A DNA stretch of 64,000 nucleotides. Origin: Glycomyces lechevalierae (GTDB lineage: Bacteria > Actinomycetota > Actinomycetes > Mycobacteriales > Micromonosporaceae). How positions within the stretch are numbered: position 1 is the first letter of the stretch; every line of letters begins with the position of its first letter. The stretch spans positions 124,001-188,000 of the forward strand of contig NZ_JAPZVQ010000007.1 of NCBI RefSeq assembly GCF_027622945.1. Direction: 5' to 3'. Of the stretch, positions 16,096 through 25,171 are shown piece after piece. A program made the position numbers and the translations under genes. The notes under the pieces were generated by a model. The model saw nothing but the letters and a program-made list of their open reading frames with translations, did no database searches and was not told where the DNA came from.

Positions 16096-17394
16096 ATGTC
16101 AATGCAACGACGGACCTTTCTCGGCCTGGGCATGGCCGGGGCCGTGGGAGTGGGCGCGTCCCTCTTCGGCGCAGGCTCCGCGCTCGCCGATCCGGCTCCG
16201 GCCAACCCGTTCGCCGTAGGCGTGCGCCGGTACGACTGGACCCGCGGCAGCCGCCCGTGCACGACGTACGTCTACTACCCCGCCACCGGCACCGCCGGAG
16301 GCAACCCGGTCACCGACGCCCCGGTCGCCAACGGGGTCTTCCCCGTCTACAACTTCACCCACGGCTTCGGCAGCAGCCCCCAGAACTCCCTCTTCATCAT
16401 CCGGCGGCTCGCCGAGGCGGGCTTCATCGTCCCGGCGCCGCACTTCAACCACAGTTTCGACGACGTCAACACCGGCAGGACCTCCCAAGACGTCTCGCAG
16501 ATCCTCACCAACACCCTCGCCCTCAACGCGAGCGGGCCGCTCGCCGGCCGCATCCGCACCGACATCGGCGTCGGCGTCTCCGGCCACTCCCTGGGCGGCA
16601 TGATCACCCACGGGCTCCTGACCTCCTGGCCCGACAGCCGCATCATCTCCGCCAACCCCCAGTCGTGCATCGACATGGGCAACCCCGCCGCATCGGTCTC
16701 CGCCAAGGTCCTGTTCGTCCACGGCGACAGGGACTCGACCACGTCCTACTCCTCGGCGCGGCAGGCGTACACCGAGATGACCTGGCCCAAGGCGTTCCTC
16801 ACCTTCGTCGGCGGCAGCCACACCAGCTTCTGGAGCGACCAGCGCTTCCCCACCACCGTCACCGACTGGGCCCGCTGGACCATGTACGGCGACACCGCCG
16901 CCCGCGACCGGCTCCCGGCCGACGCGTCCGGATCGGGCACCCGCTGGGAGTCCGCGCTCGGCGACACGCCCACCGAGCCGGGCACGTACCGCCTGGTCGC
17001 GCAGCACAGCGGCAAGTACGCCGACATCGACGGGATCTCCACCAGCGCCGGAGCGCTGCTCCACCAGTGGACCCCCACCGGGCGCACCAACCAGCAGTTC
17101 CAGTTCATCGACGCGGGTGAAGGCCACTTCAAGATCAAGGCCCGCCATTCCGGACTGGTCCTCCAGGTCGCGAGCAACAGCAACGGAGCGGACATCACCC
17201 AGCAGGCCGACACCAACGCTCCCAGCCAGCACTGGCGCCTGACCGACCACGGCGGCGGCGTCGTCAGCATCATCAACCGCCAGTCGGGCCTGGCAATGGA
17301 CGTGTACGAGCGGTCCACAGCCGACGGCGCCCGCATCTCGCAGTACACCTACAACGGCGGCACCAACCAGCGCTTCGCCCGCCAAGCGGTCTGA
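16096..17394 (+). CDS. Tat-exported alpha/beta hydrolase with C-terminal CBM13 (putative pectin esterase)
   Basis: The protein has 432 residues; ATG 16096 follows GAAGGAG. It has a Tat-type signal QRRTFLGLGMAG ending near ALA-DP (residue 32). The alpha/beta-hydrolase domain (about 38-275) resembles dienelactone hydrolase, PAF-acetylhydrolase and polyester hydrolases. The nucleophile is Ser165 in VSGHSLGGMI, Asp is in FVHGDRDS (about D211) and His in VGGSHTSF (H242). Residues about 297-432 are a ricin-type CBM13 with repeated QQF/QHW and SGL motifs. It is the first gene after the RG-I promoter and operator. An acetyl-, methyl- or feruloyl-esterase acting on RG-I or its side chains is inferred; the family alone does not give the substrate. 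Confidence 0.82.
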   Translation: MSMQRRTFLGLGMAGAVGVGASLFGAGSALADPAPANPFAVGVRRYDWTRGSRPCTTYVYYPATGTAGGNPVTDAPVANGVFPVYNFTHGFGSSPQNSLFIIRRLAEAGFIVPAPHFNHSFDDVNTGRTSQDVSQILTNTLALNASGPLAGRIRTDIGVGVSGHSLGGMITHGLLTSWPDSRIISANPQSCIDMGNPAASVSAKVLFVHGDRDSTTSYSSARQAYTEMTWPKAFLTFVGGSHTSFWSDQRFPTTVTDWARWTMYGDTAARDRLPADASGSGTRWESALGDTPTEPGTYRLVAQHSGKYADIDGISTSAGALLHQWTPTGRTNQQFQFIDAGEGHFKIKARHSGLVLQVASNSNGADITQQADTNAPSQHWRLTDHGGGVVSIINRQSGLAMDVYERSTADGARISQYTYNGGTNQRFARQAV

Positions 17395-17433
17395 ACCGCC
17401 GAGCGTTGAGAACGATTCAGTCCCACCCGCAGC

Positions 17434-17477
17434 GACGGCGTCGGCGGCCTTCCCCGGCACGCAGCGCCGACGCCGTC
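17434..17477 (+). terminator. Intercistronic hairpin before PL11 gene
   Basis: A perfect 13-bp stem, GACGGCGTCGGCG / CGCCGACGCCGTC, with an 18-nt loop lies 40 bp after the hydrolase stop and 37 bp before the next start. It is one of several hairpins between genes of this cluster. Partial termination or mRNA processing is inferred. Confidence 0.55.
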
Positions 17478-17513
17478 CCGGTCGGGTGCTCCCCCAACGA
17501 CTTCGGAGTGAAC

Positions 17514-19772
17514 ATGCACAAGTCAACCTCTCGACGGGCGAGACGCCTGCGAGCGCCCATGGCGGCGGTGACGGGCCTGGTGGCCGCGGCCGCGGCCACG
17601 ATGATGGCGATGAACGCCGCCGACGCGGCGACCACCCGGTACGAGGCCGAGACCGCCCCGGCCGTCTGCGACGGCGCGATCGAGTCGAACCACGCCGGCT
17701 ACTCCGGCAGCGGGTTCTGCAATTCCAGCAACGCGGTCGGGGCGTCGAGCCAGTTCACCGTCAACGCCGCGAGCGCGGGCACCGCCACCCTGGCGATCCG
17801 GTACGCCCACGGCGGCACGGACACCCGCTCGGCCGACATCCTCGTGAACGGCACGGCGGTGGAGGCGGCGAGCGCCTTCAGTGCGACCGGCGCCTGGACC
17901 ACCTGGTCGACCAAGACCCTCACGGTCCCGGTCAACGCCGGAAGCAACACGATCCGGCTCAACGCTTCCACTGCCGCCGGCCTGGCGAACATCGACTACG
18001 TCGAGCTCAGCGACGGCACCCCGCCGCAGCAGGGCGACGGCAAGTACGAGGTGGAAGCGCTCACCCGCGGGGTCACCGTGGTGCCCTCGGGCAGCGGCCG
18101 CCTCGTGTCCTGGCGGCTGCTCGGCACGGACCCGTCCAATGTGGCCTTCAACGTCTACCGGGACGGCACCAAGCTCAACTCGTCGCCGATCACCGGCGCG
18201 TCGAACTACCTCGACACCGGCGGCTCCTCGAGCTCGCAGTACACCGTCCGCAGCGTCGTCGGCGGCACTGAAGGATCGGCGTCCGGCACCGAGGTGACCT
18301 TCAACTCCAGCGGCTACTTCGACGTCGCGATCCAGCCCCCGGCCGGAGGCTCGAACCCCTCAGGCTCCTACACCTACGTCGCCAACGACATGAGCACCGC
18401 GGACCTCGACGGGGACGGAAAGTACGAGCTGATCGTCAAGTGGGATCCGACCAACGCCAAGGACAACTCGCAGTCCGGATACACCGGCAACGTCTACCTC
18501 GACGCGTACAAGCTCGACGGGCAGCGGCTGTGGCGGATCGATCTGGGCCGCAACATCAGGGCCGGGGCGCACTACACCCAGTTCCAGGCGTTCGACTACG
18601 ACGGGGACGGCAAGGCCGAACTCGCCGTCAAGACCGCCGACGGCACCCGCGACGGCCAGGGGACGGTCATCGGCAACGCGAGCGCCGACCACCGCAACTC
18701 CAGCGGTTACATCCTCACCGGACCCGAGTACCTGACGGTCTTCAACGGCCAGACCGGCGCCGCGATGGACACCGTGAACTACCAGCCCGCCCGCGGCAAC
18801 GTCGGCAGCTGGGGCGACACGTACGGGAACCGGGTCGACCGGTTCCTCGCCGGAACGGCCTATCTGGACGGTGCCACGCCGTCGATGATCTTCTCGCGCG
18901 GCTACTACACGCGCTCGGTGATCTGGGCCGTGGACTGGAACGGCACCGACCTGACCACCCGCTGGATCTTCGACTCGAACACGGCCGGGAGCCAGTACGC
19001 GGGGCAAGGGGCGCACAGCCTCTCGATCGCGGACTTGAACGGCGACGGCCGCCAGGACGTGGTCTTCGGCGCGATGGCGGTCGGCTCGGACGGCAACGCG
19101 CTGTGGAACACCCGGTTCGGCCACGGCGACGCGCTCCATGTGAGCGACTTCGTGCCGAGCCGTGCGGGCCAGGAGGTCTTCATGGTCCACGAAGCGGGCA
19201 ACCAGCCGTCCTCGCACCTGAACGGCTCGAACGGGCAGGTCATGTTCCAGACCGGCGCGAGCGGCGACAACGGCCGCGGCGTAGCCGCGAACGTGCTCGC
19301 GTCGAACCCCGGCGCCGAGTACTGGTCGGCGAACGTCGGCGGCCTGCTCAACGCGAGCGGGTCCAACATCGGGTCGAAGCCCGGCTCGATGAACTTCCTG
19401 TCCTGGTGGGACGGCGACGGCGAGCGCGAACTGCTCGACGGCACCCAGATCACCAACTACCCCTCCGGCACGCTCTTGAGCGGGTCGGGCGTGTCCTCCA
19501 ACAACAGCACCAAATCGACCCCCGGGCTGTCCGCCGACCTGTTCGGCGACTGGCGCGAGGAAGTCGTGTGGCGCACGAGCGACAACCGGGCCCTGCGGAT
19601 CTATGCGACACCGCACCAGACGAACCTGCGCATCGCCACCCTGATGCACGACGTCCAGTACCGGGTCGCCATCGCCTGGCAGAACACCGGGTACAACCAG
19701 CCGCCGCACCCGAGCTTCTACATCGGCTCAGACGTCACCGCCTATCCCTGGCCCGACATCCACACCCCGTAG
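17514..19772 (+). CDS. Secreted PL11 rhamnogalacturonan lyase with N-terminal CBM35
   Basis: The enzyme cleaves the rhamnose to galacturonic acid backbone of RG-I by beta-elimination. It has 752 residues; ATG 17514 follows CGGAGTG. The signal peptide ends near NAADA (residue 40). A CBM35-like module (about 41-167) begins TRYEAETAPAVCDGAIES. The PL11 catalytic beta-propeller (about 175-752) carries the calcium-binding acidic motifs DLDGDGKYELIVKWDPTNAK, DYDGDGKAELAVKTADGT and DLNGDGRQDVVFGA, and ends with the family signature IRIATLMHDVQYRVAIAWQN-like region and YNQPPHPSFYIG. Its position between an esterase and two CE12 acetylesterases fits stepwise RG-I breakdown. Confidence 0.95.
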   Translation: MHKSTSRRARRLRAPMAAVTGLVAAAAATMMAMNAADAATTRYEAETAPAVCDGAIESNHAGYSGSGFCNSSNAVGASSQFTVNAASAGTATLAIRYAHGGTDTRSADILVNGTAVEAASAFSATGAWTTWSTKTLTVPVNAGSNTIRLNASTAAGLANIDYVELSDGTPPQQGDGKYEVEALTRGVTVVPSGSGRLVSWRLLGTDPSNVAFNVYRDGTKLNSSPITGASNYLDTGGSSSSQYTVRSVVGGTEGSASGTEVTFNSSGYFDVAIQPPAGGSNPSGSYTYVANDMSTADLDGDGKYELIVKWDPTNAKDNSQSGYTGNVYLDAYKLDGQRLWRIDLGRNIRAGAHYTQFQAFDYDGDGKAELAVKTADGTRDGQGTVIGNASADHRNSSGYILTGPEYLTVFNGQTGAAMDTVNYQPARGNVGSWGDTYGNRVDRFLAGTAYLDGATPSMIFSRGYYTRSVIWAVDWNGTDLTTRWIFDSNTAGSQYAGQGAHSLSIADLNGDGRQDVVFGAMAVGSDGNALWNTRFGHGDALHVSDFVPSRAGQEVFMVHEAGNQPSSHLNGSNGQVMFQTGASGDNGRGVAANVLASNPGAEYWSANVGGLLNASGSNIGSKPGSMNFLSWWDGDGERELLDGTQITNYPSGTLLSGSGVSSNNSTKSTPGLSADLFGDWREEVVWRTSDNRALRIYATPHQTNLRIATLMHDVQYRVAIAWQNTGYNQPPHPSFYIGSDVTAYPWPDIHTP

Positions 19773-19849
19773 AAGCCCCGCGGGGCCCGGACGCCGTGCC
19801 GGAACGCCCGGGTCCCGCGGTCCACCCACGGTCCCCTTCCCTGTCCACG

Positions 19850-19873
19850 GGCCCCGGCGGCGACGCCGGGGCC
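19850..19873 (+). terminator. Intercistronic hairpin with GCGA tetraloop before CE12 gene
   Basis: A 10-bp stem, GGCCCCGGCG / CGCCGGGGCC, is closed by a GNRA-type GCGA loop. It ends 19 bp upstream of the next start codon, close to its ribosome site CTGGAG. It could stabilise the downstream mRNA or affect translation. Confidence 0.5.
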
Positions 19874-19892
19874 GATGCTTCCTGGAGCACCC

Positions 19893-21134
19893 ATGCGCAC
19901 TCCCGACACACCACGCCTGCTCGAATCCAAGTTCAGCCGCCGCACCCTGGCGGGCCTCGTCGCCGGCACGGCCGCCGGCAGCCTCTTCGGCGCCGCTCCC
20001 GCCCGCGCGGCCTTCGCGACCGACACCTGGTACGTCCTCCAGAGCCGCCACTCCGGCCTCGTTTTCGACGTCGAAGCGCGATCGACCGCCAACGGCGCGA
20101 TGCTGGTGCAGTGGAACCGCACCGACGCGACGAACCAGCAGTTCCGGTTCGTCGACGTCGGCGGCGGCTACTTCAAGATCCAGGCCCGCCATTCGAACCT
20201 CCTGCTCAGCGTCCGCGACAGCAGCCGCGCCGACGGTGCGGACATCGTCCAGTGGAGCGACACGGGCGGCGCGAACCAGCAGTGGCAGATCCTCGACGAC
20301 GGCACGTACCTGCGGTTCGTGAACCGCAACTCGGGCAAGGCACTCGACGTCTGGGAGAAGTCGACCACCGCAGGGGGCCGCATCTCCCAGTACACCTCGA
20401 ACGGCGGCACGAACCAGCAGTTCCGGGCACTCGCGGTCGGGGCGCCGCCCGGCGACGGGACGCCGACGATCTACATCGCCTCCGACTCCACCGCACAGAC
20501 CTACAACTCCGGCTACTACCCCCAGATGGGCTGGGGCCAGAAGCTCGCAGGCTACTTCGACGCGAACACGACGGTGGCGAACCATGCCATCGGCGGACGC
20601 TCTTCGCGCTCGTTCATCGAGCAGGGCCGCCTCACCACGATCCTCAACGCCATCCAGCCCGGCGACTACCTGTTCGTCCAATTCGGACACAATGACGCCA
20701 GCGTCGGCAACCCCGAGCGCTACACCTCCCCCACGGACTACAAGCGCTATCTGCGTGACAACTACATGGCGGGGGCGACCGCGCGCGGTGCCATTCCGGT
20801 GCTGCTCACGCCGGTCTCACGGCGCGACTACGACTCCAGCGGCCAGTTCCGGGTCTCGTTCCCCGACTACGTGAACAAGGTGTACGAGCTCGTCAACGAG
20901 ACCGGCGTGGCGATGATCGACCTGTCGAAACGCTCGCGCGAGTACCTCAACAGCATCGGGCCCGAAGCCTCGAAGCGGGTGTTCCTGCACCTCGCCTCCG
21001 GCCAGTACCCGGCCTTCCCCAACGGCGTCGCCGACAACACCCACTTCCAGGAGTACGGCGCGAACCAGATGGCGCGCATCGTCTCCGAGGGCGCGAAGGC
21101 ACTGCCGCTCCCGATCGCAGCACACGTCAAGTAG
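19893..21134 (+). CDS. CBM13-CE12 rhamnogalacturonan acetylesterase (first copy)
   Basis: This secreted SGNH esterase is predicted to remove acetyl groups from RG-I. It has 413 residues from ATG 19893 (CTGGAG upstream); an ATG 18 bp earlier is less well placed. The N-terminus has a Tat-like signal with SRRTLAGL ending near ARAA. A CBM13 trefoil (about 43-182) with three QQF/QQW repeats precedes the catalytic domain (about 190-413). Catalytic blocks are IASDSTAQTY (Ser199), the block-II Gly in NHAIGGRSSRS, FGHND (265-269) and DNTHFQEYGA with Asp381/His384. The usual GDS is ASDS here, a minor variation. Confidence 0.9.
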   Translation: MRTPDTPRLLESKFSRRTLAGLVAGTAAGSLFGAAPARAAFATDTWYVLQSRHSGLVFDVEARSTANGAMLVQWNRTDATNQQFRFVDVGGGYFKIQARHSNLLLSVRDSSRADGADIVQWSDTGGANQQWQILDDGTYLRFVNRNSGKALDVWEKSTTAGGRISQYTSNGGTNQQFRALAVGAPPGDGTPTIYIASDSTAQTYNSGYYPQMGWGQKLAGYFDANTTVANHAIGGRSSRSFIEQGRLTTILNAIQPGDYLFVQFGHNDASVGNPERYTSPTDYKRYLRDNYMAGATARGAIPVLLTPVSRRDYDSSGQFRVSFPDYVNKVYELVNETGVAMIDLSKRSREYLNSIGPEASKRVFLHLASGQYPAFPNGVADNTHFQEYGANQMARIVSEGAKALPLPIAAHVK

Positions 21135-21140
21135 ACCGCC

Positions 21141-21170
21141 GGGAGCGCCGCGCACCGGCCCGGCGCTCCC
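21141..21170 (+). terminator. Intercistronic hairpin between the two CE12 genes
   Basis: A perfect 10-bp stem, GGGAGCGCCG / CGGCGCTCCC, with a 10-nt loop lies 7 bp after the first CE12 stop. No T tract follows, and the next gene starts 51 bp later. Confidence 0.55.
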
Positions 21171-21220
21171 TCCGGACGCACTGCCCGAACCCATTCGACT
21201 CCCAAGAGATCGGAGCGCCC

Positions 21221-22726
21221 ATGCGCTTCTCCCCCGCACGATGGCTGCGGCGGTCGGCGGCCTTCCTGGCCGCCGCTGCAGCAGTCCTCGCCTTCCTCGT
21301 CATCTCCCCCGCCGGGGCCTCGGCCGCGCCGGACACCTCCGCCTGGTACGTCGTCAAGTCCCGGTCCTCCGGCCTCGTCTTCGAGATCGAGGGCGGTTCC
21401 ACCGCGACCGGCGCCGGCCTGGTGCAGAACACCCGCACCGACGCGCAGAGCCAGCAGTTCCGCTTCATCGACGCCGGCGGCGGCTACTACCGGATCCAGG
21501 CCCGCCACTCGGGTCAGGTCCTCGACGTCTGGGGGAAGAGCCTCGCGGACGGCGCGACCATCGCCCAGTACACCGACCAGAACTCCACCAACCAGCAGTG
21601 GCAGGTCCAGGAGAGCGGCGGCTATGCCACGTTCATCAGTCGGCTCTCGGGCAAGGCCCTCGACGTCTGGGAGCGCTCGACGACCCCGGGTACCCGCATC
21701 AGCCAGTACACCGCCAACGGCGGCACCAACCAGCAGTTCCAGCTCATCCCCGTCGACGACGACGGCGGATCGGGCGGCGGCCTCGAAGGCTGCACCGGCA
21801 CCTCGCCCGTCTCCTGCAGGTACGACGTGGCCCCTGGCACCTACGACGTCACCGTCGTCCTCGGCGGCGCCACCGCAGGTTCCACAACGGTCACCGCCGA
21901 GACCCGCCGCACCATGCTCGGCACCACCGTGACCGCCGCCGGGCAGCAGGTCACCAAGAGCTTCACCGTCAACGTGCGCACCCCCGAAGGACAACCGACC
22001 GGATCCACCGGCAACCCCGGACTGAACCTGTACTTCGGCGGCTCCGCGCCGCGGGTGAGCAGTGTGACCGTCACGCCCGCAAGGCAGCCGCAGCTGTTCC
22101 TCGCCGGGGACTCGACGGTCTGCGACCAGTCCACCCGCCCGTACACAGGCTGGGGCCAGCAGCTCCCGCAGTACTTCGACCAGGGCCTGTCCGTCGCCAA
22201 CTACGCCGACTCCGGCGACAGCTCCGGGTCGTTCCTGTCCGACTCGCGCCTGTTCCCGACGATGAAGCCGCTCATCCGCCCCGGCGATGTCGTCCTCATC
22301 CAGTTCGGGCACAACGACAAGCAGACCAGCGCCTCGACCTTCCGCTCGAACCTGACCCGGCTCATCGACGGCGTGAAGGCACAGGGCGGCGTCCCCGTCC
22401 TCGTCACACCGATCGTGCGCCGCTCGTTCAACTCGGACGGCACACTCAACAACGGCACCGCCCTGCACGTCAACGGCGTCGGCGTCGACCTTCCCCGCGA
22501 GATGCGGAATCTCGCCGCAGCGCAGGGCGTGGACCTCATCGACCTGACCGCGCTCACCAAGCAGTTGGTCGAACGGCTCGGCCCGGAAGGCTCCAAGGCC
22601 CTCTACCTGACCAACGAGGCGAGCGACAACACCCACACCTCCGAGTACGGCGCCGACCAGTTCGCGCAGCTCGTCCGCAACGACATGCGGAACCAGGGGA
22701 TCGTCCCCGCCGGCCTGTTCCGCTGA
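21221..22726 (+). CDS. CBM13-CE12 rhamnogalacturonan acetylesterase (second copy)
   Basis: The protein has 501 residues and a Sec signal ending near GASA (residue 35). A CBM13 (about 40-177) is followed by an acidic/Gly linker and a beta-sandwich of about 100 residues (CRYDVAPGTYDVTVVLGG to LNLYFGG) that many CE12 enzymes carry before the esterase. The SGNH domain (about 287-501) has LAGDSTVCDQ (Ser298), YADSGDSSGSF, FGHNDKQTS (363-366) and DNTHTSEYGADQ with the Asp/His pair. It differs from the first CE12 in having the extra sandwich and a canonical GDS. The two copies may therefore prefer different acetylation sites or chain lengths. Confidence 0.93.
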   Translation: MRFSPARWLRRSAAFLAAAAAVLAFLVISPAGASAAPDTSAWYVVKSRSSGLVFEIEGGSTATGAGLVQNTRTDAQSQQFRFIDAGGGYYRIQARHSGQVLDVWGKSLADGATIAQYTDQNSTNQQWQVQESGGYATFISRLSGKALDVWERSTTPGTRISQYTANGGTNQQFQLIPVDDDGGSGGGLEGCTGTSPVSCRYDVAPGTYDVTVVLGGATAGSTTVTAETRRTMLGTTVTAAGQQVTKSFTVNVRTPEGQPTGSTGNPGLNLYFGGSAPRVSSVTVTPARQPQLFLAGDSTVCDQSTRPYTGWGQQLPQYFDQGLSVANYADSGDSSGSFLSDSRLFPTMKPLIRPGDVVLIQFGHNDKQTSASTFRSNLTRLIDGVKAQGGVPVLVTPIVRRSFNSDGTLNNGTALHVNGVGVDLPREMRNLAAAQGVDLIDLTALTKQLVERLGPEGSKALYLTNEASDNTHTSEYGADQFAQLVRNDMRNQGIVPAGLFR

Positions 22727-22744
22727 CCCCCGAGAGGAACCTTC

Positions 22745-25117
22745 ATGAGACCTCCGCAACGCAGTGCCGCCGGTGCATCGGCGGCACTGGTACTCGCCGG
22801 GGCGCTGGTAGGCGCCCTCGGACCGGCCGCCCCGGCCGCGGCCCTCTACGGAGAGGCGGACCTCCAGCCCATCGAGAGCAATCTCGCCGCGAAGCCGTGG
22901 GTGGAGGCGACCGCCGCCAGCGGCGCCGAGACCGCCGGGATGGCGGTCGACCAGGACGCTGACACCGCTTGGCTGGCAACCGAATCCGGCCCGGGACAGT
23001 GGCTGCGGCTCGACCTGGGCGGCGCCTACGACAACCTCCGCAAAGTCCACGTGACCTTTCCCGATCCCGGCGCCGTCTACCAGTACGTCGTCGAGGCCTC
23101 CCCGGACGGCGAGTCCTGGACGGTCGTCGCGGACCGGTCGGCCAGCGCCGCACCGGGCTCGGGCGGCGTCGACCTGTTCACGCAGCCCGGAACCCGGTTC
23201 GTGCGCGTCGCCCTCACCGCGGCCTCTCCCGGCGCGACCGTGGGCGTCAGCGAGTTGGAGGTCTTCAACTACCTGCGGGACGACGTCGTGCTGGGCGCCG
23301 ACCTGTCTTGGATGGATGATCCGAGCGGCCGCCAGTACTGGATGCACCCGCAGGCCGAGGACCGCGGCGCGGGTCCGCACCTTCTCGACGTCATGCAGGA
23401 CCGCGGCCTGGAGTACACGCGCCTCCGCGTGTTCAACGAGCCCCGGAACGAGTCCACCGGCAATCCGAACACCGTGCCCTACCAAGGGCCCCAACGGACC
23501 CTGACCTCGGCGCAATGGGTCAAGGAGCGCGGCCTCGGCCTAGGGATCGACCTCCACTACGCCGACTCGTGGGCCGACCCGGGCAAGCAGCCCAAGCCGC
23601 GGGCCTGGGCCGAACTGGAGTTCGAGGAACTCACGGAAGCGGTCTACGACTACACGTACGACTACGTGGAGCAGCTCGTCGCGCAAGGGACCGTGCCGGA
23701 CAAGGTCGCGGTCGGCAACGAGATCGCCAACGGGTTCATGTGGGGCAGCGAAGCGATCGGAGCGCCGAACACCGAGGCGGTCCACGCGGGCGCGAACCCG
23801 CCGTACTTCCGCGACCAGGCGTCGGTCTACCAGTCGCAGCCCGGCGGCGGCATCCTGTGGCAGTACCGGTATGCCGAGGACCCGGCCGAACGCCAGCTGT
23901 ACCTCGACTCCTGGGACCGGTTCACGACACTGCTGGCGGCCGGCATCGCGGCGGTCCGCGACGCCTCGCCGGAGTCCGAAGTAGAGCTGCACTCGGTGGT
24001 CGGGCGGATCAGCGGCATGGGCAAAGCCGGCGAGTACTGGAAGCAGCTGACGACCCGGCTCAACGCCAAGGGCCAGGACTTCGACGTACTCGGGCTCTCC
24101 TACTATCCCGAGCACCACGGCAGCCTCGAGCAGATGGAATCGAACCTCCACACGCTCGCGACCACCTACCCGCAGTACCGACTGGAGATCGCCGAGACCT
24201 CGTACCCGGCCACCGGCGGCGGCACCCAGCCCAACTCGACCTTCCCGCGCACCGTCCAGGGCCAGGCCGACGCGATCCAGCACGTGTTCCAGATGGTCAA
24301 CGACGTCGTCGACAACCAAGGCGCCGGAGCGCTCCTGTGGGAACCCGCGAGCTGGCAGTCGATGTTCCGGTCGGTGCCCGGCATGGCGAACACCTCCGAG
24401 CCGAATGCCTCGATCGACGTCTACAACCGAAGCCGCGCAACGCATGTCGTTGAGGACACGGTCTACACGGCGGTCGAGACCGGCGGCGATCCCGCGCTGC
24501 CTGAGACGGTGCAGGTGCTGACCACCGCAGACGGCACCGAGGCGGCGGTCCCGGTGGCCTGGGCCGACCTGCCCTCGAACGCGACCGGCAGCGCCGGTCG
24601 GGTCGAGGTCACCGGCACGACCGAGTACGGCGAAGTGACGGCCGTGGTCGACGTCGTGGACGAGTTCGCAGCCGTCGCTTGCGACACGGAGGTGAGCGGC
24701 ACGCATTACGGGCCGCTCGCGGTCACCTCGGGAACGACCTGCCTAGGCGAAGGGTCGCGCGTGTACGGGCCGGTGAACGTCGCCGGCGGGGCCGCACTGG
24801 TCACGGACGGCGCGCGCATCACCGGCCCGCTCTCCGCGAACGATGCGGCGCTGATCGTGCTGTGCGGCACGCAGGTCAGCGGACCGGTGAGCCTCACCGG
24901 AAGTGCCTCGGTCACCCTGGGCGATCCCGTCCTGGGCTGCGAGCCGAACCAGGTCTCCGGTCCGGTGAGCGCGGTCGGCACGAACGGGTGGAACGTGATC
25001 GCGGGCAACGAGATCGACGGTCCGCTGTCGTGCAGCGAAAGTGAACCGGCCCCCGTGAACAACGGAACGGCCAACGAAGTGAAGGGCCCCAGGAGCGGGC
25101 AGTGCGCCGGCCTCTGA
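22745..25117 (+). CDS. Large secreted GH53 galactanase with F5/8C-type CBM and C-terminal repeats
   Basis: The protein has 790 residues; ATG 22745 lies 18 bp after the CE12 stop with GAGAGGAAC upstream. A signal peptide ends near AAA (residue 33). A discoidin-like (F5/8 type C, CBM32-related) module spans about 42-175. The GH53 barrel (about 180-560) begins VVLGADLSWMDD and has acid/base E326 in VGNEIANGF and nucleophile E484 in EIAETSYPAT. An Ig-like BIG domain covers about 575-640. The last 150 residues are Gly/Val-rich, with repeated SGP(V/L)S units and spaced Cys. This resembles a small beta-helix domain seen at the C-terminus of other actinomycete secreted enzymes; its role is unknown. 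It complements the smaller GH53 at 13204. Confidence 0.9.
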   Translation: MRPPQRSAAGASAALVLAGALVGALGPAAPAAALYGEADLQPIESNLAAKPWVEATAASGAETAGMAVDQDADTAWLATESGPGQWLRLDLGGAYDNLRKVHVTFPDPGAVYQYVVEASPDGESWTVVADRSASAAPGSGGVDLFTQPGTRFVRVALTAASPGATVGVSELEVFNYLRDDVVLGADLSWMDDPSGRQYWMHPQAEDRGAGPHLLDVMQDRGLEYTRLRVFNEPRNESTGNPNTVPYQGPQRTLTSAQWVKERGLGLGIDLHYADSWADPGKQPKPRAWAELEFEELTEAVYDYTYDYVEQLVAQGTVPDKVAVGNEIANGFMWGSEAIGAPNTEAVHAGANPPYFRDQASVYQSQPGGGILWQYRYAEDPAERQLYLDSWDRFTTLLAAGIAAVRDASPESEVELHSVVGRISGMGKAGEYWKQLTTRLNAKGQDFDVLGLSYYPEHHGSLEQMESNLHTLATTYPQYRLEIAETSYPATGGGTQPNSTFPRTVQGQADAIQHVFQMVNDVVDNQGAGALLWEPASWQSMFRSVPGMANTSEPNASIDVYNRSRATHVVEDTVYTAVETGGDPALPETVQVLTTADGTEAAVPVAWADLPSNATGSAGRVEVTGTTEYGEVTAVVDVVDEFAAVACDTEVSGTHYGPLAVTSGTTCLGEGSRVYGPVNVAGGAALVTDGARITGPLSANDAALIVLCGTQVSGPVSLTGSASVTLGDPVLGCEPNQVSGPVSAVGTNGWNVIAGNEIDGPLSCSESEPAPVNNGTANEVKGPRSGQCAGL

Positions 25118-25127
25118 CCTGACGGAC

Positions 25128-25158
25128 GCTGCGGCCGCCGATCTACGGCGGCCGCAGC
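25128..25158. terminator. Bidirectional terminator between convergent genes
   Basis: A perfect 13-bp stem, GCTGCGGCCGCCG / CGGCGGCCGCAGC, with the loop ATCTA lies in the 54-bp gap between the GH53 stop and the convergent LacI stop. Confidence 0.85.
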
Positions 25159-25171
25159 ACCATGTGGAAGC

